Below the pieces are notes generated by a model. The model was not told where the DNA came from and made no database searches. It worked only from the letters and a program-made list of their open reading frames with translations. Positions 8,514 to 12,825 of a DNA stretch of 13,602 nt are shown one piece after another; position 1 is the first letter of the stretch; every line of letters starts with the position of its first letter. The position numbers and the translations under genes are program-made. This DNA is from Corallococcus sp. Lineage in GTDB: Bacteria; Bacillota; Clostridia; Christensenellales; CAG-314. Where the stretch lies: NCBI GenBank assembly GCA_023663205.1, contig JAMPHX010000031.1, positions 1-13,602 of the forward strand. The letters run 5' to 3'.

Positions 8514-8546
8514 GTCTTGCAAAGGGAGAACCTTGCAAGACTTTTT
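8514..8546 (+). terminator. Intrinsic terminator on the plus strand in the divergent spacer
   Basis: GTCTTGCAA (8514-8522) pairs with TTGCAAGAC (8533-8541). Two further GG/CC pairs form after a one-base bulge, the loop is GAGAA, and TTTTT (8542-8546) follows. The orientation suits transcripts moving rightward, yet no plus-strand gene lies upstream of it in the window. In a circularised form of the accessory element it could end transcripts arriving from the far end. Confidence 0.6.
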
Positions 8547-8611
8547 ATTTACTATCCCTTCAAACAACTAATTGTTCTTGTTGGTTCTCTCTCCCAGTGG
8601 TTTATTCGTCC

Positions 8612-8640
8612 TTACGGACTTTAATACATCCCGCTATATT
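8612..8640 (+). promoter_or_regulatory. Weak candidate promoter for the plus-strand element
   Basis: TATATT (8635-8640) makes a fair -10 box, and TTACGG lies 17 bases upstream but is a poor -35. Another possible pair is TTGTTG with TTTATT at 17-base spacing, around 8579-8607. The spacer 8547-8696 holds no open gene. A small GTCC-TTAC-GGAC hairpin at 8608-8619 overlaps the region. A promoter must exist for the genes from 8697 on, but its position is uncertain. Confidence 0.25.
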
Positions 8641-8696
8641 GCCGCATAGGCTTATAGATAAATATTTTAACGGCGAAAAGCCAAAGGAGTGGTATT

Positions 8697-8912
8697 ATGC
8701 CAGAAGTAAAATTGTACAAGAAAAACGCAAAGTATCTCGACAAAGAGAACAAAGAAAGAACTGCGACTAACTTCTACTTGAAGTGCGGCGATTCTCTTAT
8801 CCCTATCGAAGTCAAATTCTTTGCAAGCAAAGAAGACGGCAGAGATAATCAGTACGCTAGCCGCAAGTCGGTTATGTCGGCATTTGCCGAAGAACTGCCC
8901 GACAAAGCATAG
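8697..8912 (+). CDS. Small 71-residue protein, possible single-stranded-DNA-binding type
   Basis: The gene starts at ATG 8697 behind an excellent AAAGGAG site. The product has 71 residues, is soluble and charged, and has no membrane segment. It begins with alternating strands (EVKLYKKNAKYLD, then ATNFYLKCGDSLIPIEVKFF), continues through a charged loop (SKEDGRDNQ) and ends in a helix (SRKSVMSAFAEELPDK). A short basic beta-rich domain encoded just before a rolling-circle-type Rep would fit a single-stranded-DNA-binding role like that of filamentous-phage gene V proteins. That is an inference from size, composition and place; I do not recognise a specific family. The next gene starts 8 bases after its stop, so the two are co-translated. 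Confidence 0.75.
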   Translation: MPEVKLYKKNAKYLDKENKERTATNFYLKCGDSLIPIEVKFFASKEDGRDNQYASRKSVMSAFAEELPDKA

Positions 8913-8920
8913 GTGTTACT

Positions 8921-9145
8921 ATGGATACTGTACTCATTGAGTTCACTACGGTCAACAAAAGCGGCACGGAACGTTTCTTACTTCCGCTTCGCGAAACCTG
9001 TTTGCTTGGAGAAAACAAGAAAGGTTGTTGCGTTATGGTTAACGACGGCTGTGTTTACGACGTTGTAAACGCATATGACGACGTTAAAAAAACGCTCGCC
9101 GAAGCAGGTATCAAAATCGTATCTTTGCCCGTTCCCGTCGAATAA
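8921..9145 (+). CDS. Small protein of unknown function (74 residues)
   Basis: ATG 8921 lies 8 bases after the previous stop, with AGGTG at 5-base spacing. The protein has 74 residues and starts with a strand pair (TVLIEFTTVNK, then ERFLLPLRETCLLGE). It then has KKGCCVMVNDGCVYDVV and an amphipathic helix (AYDDVKKTLAEAG), and ends IKIVSLPVPVE. The mix of strands and one helix suggests a compact alpha/beta fold. Four cysteines are present (one at CLLGE, two at GCC, one at GCV), but their spacing does not form a standard zinc site. No function can be assigned. It belongs to the same transcription unit as the Rep gene, judging by strand and spacing. Confidence 0.7.
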   Translation: MDTVLIEFTTVNKSGTERFLLPLRETCLLGENKKGCCVMVNDGCVYDVVNAYDDVKKTLAEAGIKIVSLPVPVE

Positions 9146-9298
9146 AATTCAAATTCGCAAAAATACGTATAAAACACATTTCAAAATGTGGATAACACCG
9201 TTAAAAACAGGCAAAAATCGACTTACGCGCCACCCCCTAGGGCTTGTCAAGGGGGTGGCGAAAAACGTATAAAACGTATAAAATTCGGGGGTATTTCC
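9146..9298 (+). other. Candidate replication origin: repeats flanking a strong hairpin
   Basis: This gene-free segment lies directly upstream of the ASCH-rep pair. It has an 11-bp perfect inverted repeat (9228-9238 with 9250-9260) and three copies of CGTATAAAA, at 9166-9174, 9266-9274 and 9275-9283; the last two are in tandem with a 9-base period. A second small hairpin, CACATTT with AAATGTG (9175-9190), follows the first repeat. Iterons next to a stem-loop near the Rep gene are the usual layout of rolling-circle origins. No nick-site consensus was recognised. Confidence 0.45.
9228..9260. repeat. GC-rich 11-bp perfect inverted repeat with 11-base loop
   Basis: CGCCACCCCCT (9228-9238) and AGGGGGTGGCG (9250-9260) are exact reverse complements around the loop AGGGCTTGTCA. 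It is the most stable structure in the window and stands out in AT-rich sequence. The right side is followed by AAAAACG rather than a T run, so it does not look like a terminator. It may be the nick-site hairpin of an origin or a mobile palindromic repeat. Confidence 0.8.
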
Positions 9299-9718
9299 GT
9301 GCATATCATTTCTGTTTCTGTAAAACCTATTTGGCGCGAGTTACTTTTAAGCGGTAAAATGTCCGTTCTTCCGCTTAAAACATTTTTCAGCGAACCGCCG
9401 TTCAAAGTGTATTTTGTTGAAACACGCGACGACCACGTATACGCTTTTGCCGAATTTGTATGCGACGAAATAACTTCTTTCTATTACGGCTATATGGACT
9501 ACCCTCTGTTAACCTACGGGGAAAAACCGTATATGTGCAAAGTGGGTAACGGCTATTACGTTCTTGACAAAGATTTAGAACGAATCGGGCTTACATACGA
9601 CGAACTGTTCGAGTACGGCAAAGGCGAATCTTTAACAGGTTTGCATGTATCGGAACTAACCGTCTTCGATACACCGAAACGACTGTTTCGTTTAGACAAC
9701 TTTACCGTAGTCGTTTGA
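9299..9718 (+). CDS. ASCH/PUA-like domain protein with eroded core motif
   Basis: The chosen start is GTG 9299, with GGGGG at 9287-9291 upstream; the in-frame GTG at 9188 would force translation through the strong hairpin. The product has 139 residues. The pattern HIISVSVKPIWRELLLSGK, then SEPPFKVYFVETRDD, then AEFVCDEI, and the C-terminal EYGKGESLTGLHVSEL and FDTPKRLF match small phage-borne ASCH-fold proteins, which are thought to bind or modify RNA. The family's G-x-K-x-x-E-x-R core reads G19-K20-M21-S22-V23-L24-P25-L26-K27, so the usual K, E and R are M, L and L. The fold is likely kept, while any catalytic activity is doubtful. It ends in TGA 42 bases before rep and is probably co-transcribed with it. 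Confidence 0.72.
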   Translation: MHIISVSVKPIWRELLLSGKMSVLPLKTFFSEPPFKVYFVETRDDHVYAFAEFVCDEITSFYYGYMDYPLLTYGEKPYMCKVGNGYYVLDKDLERIGLTYDELFEYGKGESLTGLHVSELTVFDTPKRLFRLDNFTVVV

Positions 9719-9760
9719 AAATTATTTAACAGATTGCTACGTCAATCACACTGGGGGCTT

Positions 9761-10867
9761 ATGGCAAAACTACAACCGTTAAGACATTGCGAGATTGTCC
9801 AAGACGTGGACAAACTCAAAGTAGATATACAAGCGACGTGTATGAAGTACAAGACTATTAAGCAATGGGCGTACATCATTCACGACCGCGACGACACTCG
9901 TCCGCACTACCATATATACTTGAACTTTTCGCCGTCAAGTTGTCCTATCGAATTGGTGGCTAAATGGTTTCAACTCGAATATACGGACGACAACGGCGTC
10001 GAACACGACGGCACGCAATTTATTGAACGCGTCAAACGCCGCAAGGTAGATATGTTAATGTACCTTACGCACGAAAACGAAAGCCAAAAGTACAAGCATA
10101 TTTACGACCGTTCGGAAGTTCACGCAAACTTCGACTTCGCAACCGAAATCGAAGCAAGCAAGATTATAGGCGACTTCGAACATTACAGTTACGCCCAACA
10201 GTTGCAATACGTCAACACGCTGCCGATAGCCGAAAAGACGAAGGCGTATTCGCAGTTGCGTAAATTGTGGGAATTGTACTGTCAATGCGCAGTCTTGGAG
10301 TCGGACAGGAACATTGAAGTCGTATTTATTTGCGGCAAAGGCGGAGTCGGTAAAACCTTCTATGCAAAAAAAATGTTAAACAGTCTCGATTACGACTTCT
10401 GCGTAAGCAGTTCCTCGAACGATCCGTTTCAGGACTACGCAGGTCAGCGCGCCATAATCTTGGACGACTTACGCGACAACACATTCGAACGCTTCGAAGA
10501 CTTACTTAAAATCTTGGACAATAACACCCTGTCGTCTGTAAAGTCACGCTTCAATAACAAAGTATTTAACGGCAAGATGATTGTAATTACGTCAAGCGTT
10601 CCGTTGTGTTATTGGTATCCGCAGTATAAGTATTCCCGAGACAATTTGCAGCAACTGTATCGGCGTATCGGCAGTTACATTGAAATAACTTCCGATACGG
10701 TTACCGTCTACAACGACGGCGTGAACGACAACGGTAAGCCGAAAGGAACCGGACGTATATTCTCAAATGAATTACAAGACCCGTTCCGAGAAAAGTTGAC
10801 GCGTACGAATATGGAAGACGTATTTTCAAAAATTTGCGACGACGCCGATTGCGAACTTCCTTTTTAG
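9761..10867 (+). CDS. rep: CRESS-like replication initiator (HUH endonuclease plus SF3 helicase)
   Basis: A 368-residue Rep that should nick one strand at the origin, stay covalently attached and unwind the replicon. The start is ATG 9761 after GGGGG (9753-9757); a TTG at 9734 is less likely. The N-terminal nuclease domain (1-125) has H41 and D44 (in IIHDRDD), the HUH motif H49-Y-H51 in PHYHIYL, and YLTH with the probable nucleophile Y101. This is the pMV158/Rep_2 pattern. A linker (130-185) leads to the SF3 helicase: Walker A GKGGVGKT at 192-199, Walker B AIILDD at 231-236, motif C MIVITSS at 273-279 followed by VP, and an arginine-finger-like LYRRI at 299-303. Motif C ends in S where N is usual. 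The fusion matches bacterial CRESS-type plasmid Reps related to eukaryotic CRESS-DNA virus Reps. All catalytic motifs look intact. Confidence 0.9.
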   Translation: MAKLQPLRHCEIVQDVDKLKVDIQATCMKYKTIKQWAYIIHDRDDTRPHYHIYLNFSPSSCPIELVAKWFQLEYTDDNGVEHDGTQFIERVKRRKVDMLMYLTHENESQKYKHIYDRSEVHANFDFATEIEASKIIGDFEHYSYAQQLQYVNTLPIAEKTKAYSQLRKLWELYCQCAVLESDRNIEVVFICGKGGVGKTFYAKKMLNSLDYDFCVSSSSNDPFQDYAGQRAIILDDLRDNTFERFEDLLKILDNNTLSSVKSRFNNKVFNGKMIVITSSVPLCYWYPQYKYSRDNLQQLYRRIGSYIEITSDTVTVYNDGVNDNGKPKGTGRIFSNELQDPFREKLTRTNMEDVFSKICDDADCELPF

Positions 10868-10881
10868 GGGGCATTGTTAAA

Positions 10882-11070
10882 ATGTATAAAACCGTTACCG
10901 AACGCCCGAAAGGGTATATGAAGAAAATAACTCATACGGTCCTATTTTGTGACCGCTGCCAAACGCGTATTAACTGGTGCGTACCGCACCCGAAAGGGCA
11001 GTTCTGTGAAAACTGTTTGAAATCGATTCAAGCGTTGGAAAAACAATCTAGCAAACAAATCGGGCATTGA
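10882..11070 (+). CDS. Small zinc-ribbon protein
   Basis: ATG 10882 lies 14 bases after the rep stop, and the G run at the rep stop codon (10867-10871) acts as its ribosome binding site. The 62-residue product carries C23-x-x-C26 in FCDRCQ and C42-x-x-C45 in FCENCL, the two knuckles of a classic zinc ribbon, with an extra C33 between them. The N-terminus is basic (KTVTERPKGYMKK) and the C-terminus is a short polar helix. Zinc ribbons of this size often bind nucleic acid or proteins. In this position it could be an accessory replication or copy-control factor, but there is no direct evidence. An alternative start at ATG 10918 would keep all the cysteines. Confidence 0.7.
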   Translation: MYKTVTERPKGYMKKITHTVLFCDRCQTRINWCVPHPKGQFCENCLKSIQALEKQSSKQIGH

Positions 11071-11211
11071 ACAAAGATTTGTTAAATAAACGATTAGCGG
11101 TATCGTAATTACCGCCCTATTGCGTTTGCAAGCGGACGCATTCGTCATTAAAACTTCTTGTAACGCTTGCGCTTTCGTTCGTTGTATCTGACAGCGAACA
11201 CAACTGCGTCA

Positions 11212-11275
11212 CCGCAAGGGCGCGCAATCGGTAAAGATTGCTTGCGGAGTTTTGCCGATTGAACTTATCAATCGG
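11212..11275 (+). promoter_or_regulatory. Possible antiterminator/terminator switch
   Basis: CCGCAAG (11212-11218) pairs with CTTGCGG (11241-11247), and inside it CAATC (11225-11229) pairs with GATTG (11236-11240). The heptamer CAATCGG (11225-11231) is also an exact partner of CCGATTG (11255-11261), the left arm of the terminator. That arm would otherwise pair with CAATCGG at 11269-11275. The two folds exclude each other, as in attenuators. Confidence 0.4.
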
Positions 11276-11283
11276 TTTTTTTT
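11255..11283 (+). terminator. Strong intrinsic terminator downstream of the rep operon
   Basis: CCGATTGA (11255-11262) and TCAATCGG (11268-11275) form a perfect 8-bp stem with the loop ACTTA, followed by eight T residues (11276-11283). It ends plus-strand transcription about 185 bases after the zinc-ribbon gene and separates the replication module from the genes that follow. Confidence 0.9.
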
Positions 11284-11365
11284 GTGTAAAAAATAACCGC
11301 TCCTTACGGAACGGTTAGAAAAACGGTCGACTATCGTTGTTTCGTGTGTTCGCGGCTCAGCCCAA

Positions 11366-11382
11366 CACTGTTGCAGTGCAAC
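11366..11382. repeat. Nested palindromes, possible operator
   Basis: GTTGCA-G-TGCAAC (11370-11382) is a perfect palindrome with one central base. It overlaps CACTG-TTG-CAGTG (11366-11378). They lie about 45-60 bases before the interrupted small frame at 11426 and may be an operator for a transcript starting in this spacer. Confidence 0.4.
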
Positions 11383-11425
11383 TAGATTAAAGTCGTCAAA
11401 TTAAGTGTAACGGAGCGAAAAGAAA

Positions 11426-11611
11426 ATGTCAAACGTTTACAAAGAGCATAAATATAACCGCCCGATTGCTCGGACGGTTGTGTGAGAAGTCTACGCACAA
11501 GGCGGTAAAACGTTCTTCTCTGTCAACGCGCATTTGCCGTTGCTGTCCCCTACGGAACTTCGGTACCGCAAGTTAAGTATATCAAAAGGAGCAAGTTATG
11601 TCAACGGTTAA
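11426..11611 (+). pseudogene. Small reading frame interrupted by an in-frame TGA
   Basis: ATG 11426 follows a purine-rich stretch (GGAG 11 bases away, AAAAGAAA nearer). The frame reads 19 codons (MSNVYKEHKYNRPIARTVV), meets TGA at 11483-11485, then stays open for 41 more codons (EVYAQGGKTFFSVNAHLPLL and onward) to TAA at 11609-11611. It overlaps the next gene start by 14 bases. The sense codons on both sides look protein-like. TGA is used as an ordinary stop elsewhere in the window, so a nonsense mutation of a 61-residue protein is the simplest reading. Translational readthrough, or chance, cannot be excluded. The second half includes a UUCG-type hairpin (11553-11568) just before the ribosome binding site of the following gene. 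Confidence 0.4.
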
Positions 11612-11903
11612 TTACAGTTTGAAAAGCAAAGGCGTACGCCTTATTGATGCCCGGGACGCTTGGGTGATTGGTAAAAACGGTCAACGTAGATTAAGTTCTA
11701 AATACTCTTTTGTCGGAAAAATAGACTTACATATGTCAAATATGATTATTTCCGCTGCGGACAATAAAAAGCCTATTTATAAAGGTGATGTAAGCGAACT
11801 CAATCGTACTGCTAAAAAACAAATAGTAGACCATTTCTTTGCCCCGAACGGAAAGCGTAATAAACGAATAGTCGCTTACTTCGGAATTGAAAAGAAAAAG
11901 TAA
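11598..11903 (+). CDS. Small basic protein of unknown function (101 residues)
   Basis: ATG 11598 follows AAAGGAG at 6-base spacing. The 101-residue product is strongly basic, with lysine-rich ends (GKRNKRIVAYFGIEKKK), and has no membrane segment. A glycine-turn (WVIGKNGQRRLSSKYSF) is followed by a hydrophobic strand (DLHMSNMIISAADNKK) and a helix (SELNRTAKKQIVDHFF). The charge pattern suggests nucleic-acid binding, but no family is recognised. By eye the gene is more AT-rich than the rep and membrane-protein genes on either side, so it may have a different history. It begins inside the end of the interrupted frame at 11426. Confidence 0.7.
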   Translation: MSTVNYSLKSKGVRLIDARDAWVIGKNGQRRLSSKYSFVGKIDLHMSNMIISAADNKKPIYKGDVSELNRTAKKQIVDHFFAPNGKRNKRIVAYFGIEKKK

Positions 11904-11920
11904 TGCTACACTTCCGCAAC

Positions 11921-11950
11921 TCGAATGTCCCGTACGTCAGGGAAATTCGA
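11921..11950 (+). repeat. Intercistronic hairpin
   Basis: TCGAAT (11921-11926) pairs with ATTCGA (11945-11950), and TCCC (11928-11931) with GGGA (11940-11943), with one mismatch between the stems and the loop GTACGTCA. No T run follows, so it is more likely an mRNA-stability or processing element between two small genes than a terminator. Confidence 0.5.
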
Positions 11951-11984
11951 ATTCGGTGTAAATATTGAAAGGGGGTAAATCTTT

Positions 11985-12212
11985 ATGTCTAAACAAAATA
12001 ATTCTCGCGTAAGCAAGTTAATCGTAAAAGGCGGTACATATTCTACCACTGCTAAATCAAAATACATATCTACGCCTGATTACGATAAAGGAGAAGGTTT
12101 TTCTAAATACATTCCTAAAACACAGGCTAATTTGCGCGAAATTGTGAAGTTAAAGGGCAAGCCAGACGTTTATGAGGACAAAAGATTCGGTAAACGGCTT
12201 ATTTGGTGGTAG
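11985..12212 (+). CDS. Small basic protein of unknown function (75 residues)
   Basis: ATG 11985 is preceded by AAAGGGGG ending 9 bases upstream. The 75-residue product is very basic and polar: SKQNNSRVSKLIVKGGTYST, then YISTPDYDKGEGFSKYIPK, a helix-like ANLREIVKLKGK, and the unusual end FGKRLIWW. There is no signal peptide or membrane segment. Small basic proteins are common near replication or packaging genes of small replicons, but nothing specific identifies this one. By eye it has the same AT-rich composition as the gene before it. Confidence 0.65.
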   Translation: MSKQNNSRVSKLIVKGGTYSTTAKSKYISTPDYDKGEGFSKYIPKTQANLREIVKLKGKPDVYEDKRFGKRLIWW

Positions 12213-12275
12213 GTTTGTTCGTATCGTTACAATCATTAAAACAAAAAATTTAACTAAATAAGGAGAAAAACAATT

Positions 12276-12767
12276 ATGGCAAACAGAAATTCTTTAAGAC
12301 AACACAGACGCAGCGATACCGTTAAGTGGGTTATCGTATCTATCGTTCTTGTTCTGCTTATCGGCGCGGTTACCGTTATGGGCATTGCCCTTAACAAACA
12401 AATAACCACGAGAACGCTCGGCGCGTCGGCGTACTCTATCGGCTCGTTGGACGAAGCTGGCGAGTTCTTCGTTAAAGATTCTTCGTGTATTTACACCAAG
12501 GAATTTGTAACGACGGACGGGCTTCAAATTAAACTTGCGGAAGACGCCGAAATTCAATACAAACTGTATTTCTACGGCGAGAACGACGAACAGGAAAAGA
12601 CGCTTATTTCCGTTACGGAATATTTGACGGCAGACCTCGATACAAGCGCGATACCCGAAGGCGCAAAGTTCGTCAAGATTGTAATCGACCCGTTGAACGA
12701 CGACGAAATATCTTCGCTCGAAATTCGCGGTTATGCAAGTCAACTCGAAGTTACATACAATCGCTAA
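12276..12767 (+). CDS. Single-pass membrane protein with beta-rich outer domain
   Basis: ATG 12276 follows AAGGAG with 10-base spacing. The 163 residues start with a basic cytoplasmic segment (RNSLRQHRRSD), then one membrane span at about 16-39 (VKWVIVSIVLVLLIGAVTVM), with the rest outside by the positive-inside rule. The outer domain of about 120 residues is rich in short strands (IYTKEFVTTDGLQIKL, IQYKLYFYGEN, AKFVKIVIDPLNDD, SSLEIRGYASQLEVTYN) and resembles a jelly-roll or carbohydrate-binding-type sandwich. No signal-peptidase site is obvious, so it is probably anchored as a type II membrane protein. It could be a virion or surface protein of the element, or an unrelated host surface protein. 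I do not recognise a named family. Confidence 0.7.
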   Translation: MANRNSLRQHRRSDTVKWVIVSIVLVLLIGAVTVMGIALNKQITTRTLGASAYSIGSLDEAGEFFVKDSSCIYTKEFVTTDGLQIKLAEDAEIQYKLYFYGENDEQEKTLISVTEYLTADLDTSAIPEGAKFVKIVIDPLNDDEISSLEIRGYASQLEVTYNR

Positions 12768-12771
12768 TTCG

Positions 12772-12805
12772 AATTGCTCTTGCCATTTACGGCAAGGGCA
12801 ATTTT
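12772..12805 (+). terminator. Terminator-like hairpin between the two surface-protein genes
   Basis: A 13-bp stem, complete except for one T-G wobble, joins 12772-12784 (AATTGCTCTTGCC) to 12791-12803 (GGCAAGGGCAATT), with the loop ATTTAC. Only a short T run follows (T 12802-12805, partly in the stem). It could act as a weak terminator that lowers expression of the next gene, or protect the mRNA end. Confidence 0.55.
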
Positions 12806-12825
12806 AGTAAAAGGAGAATATTACT

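Larger units (their letters stand above)
11071..11425 (+). other. Structured non-coding spacer after the rep operon
   Basis: No convincing gene is seen here. Structures in order are: GCGGTA/TACCGC (11097-11115, 7-base loop); a compound stem at 11212-11247; a strong terminator at 11255-11283; TAACCG/CGGTTA enclosing TCC-TTAC-GGA (11294-11317); and nested palindromes at 11366-11382. Such density of hairpins would suit a single-strand origin, a packaging signal or a small regulatory RNA. I cannot choose between these from sequence alone. No tRNA cloverleaf was found. Confidence 0.5.

Noticed and set aside
8485..8525. A dif-like site for Xer-mediated integration around TATATTTTATAATGTC
   Set aside because: Only the central AT-rich bases and a few right-arm bases agree with the Firmicutes dif pattern; the XerC arm does not match.
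9162..9283. CRISPR-like array from the repeated CGTATAAAA units
   Set aside because: The repeats are 9 bases long, there are only three copies, and two are in direct tandem without a spacer; iterons explain them better.
9188..9298. An N-terminal extension of the ASCH gene from GTG 9188
   Set aside because: The 37 extra residues would be read through the strong hairpin and the repeats, look low-complexity, and do not belong to the ASCH fold; GTG 9299 has a closer G-rich ribosome binding site.
11071..11425. A tRNA or known riboswitch in the structured spacer
   Set aside because: No cloverleaf, T-loop sequence or conserved riboswitch core was recognised; only simple hairpins and the terminator are seen.
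12294..12743. A 149-codon minus-strand frame opposite the membrane-protein gene
   Set aside because: The plus-strand frame has a good ribosome binding site and a sensible membrane topology; the minus frame is arginine- and valine-rich shadow sequence.
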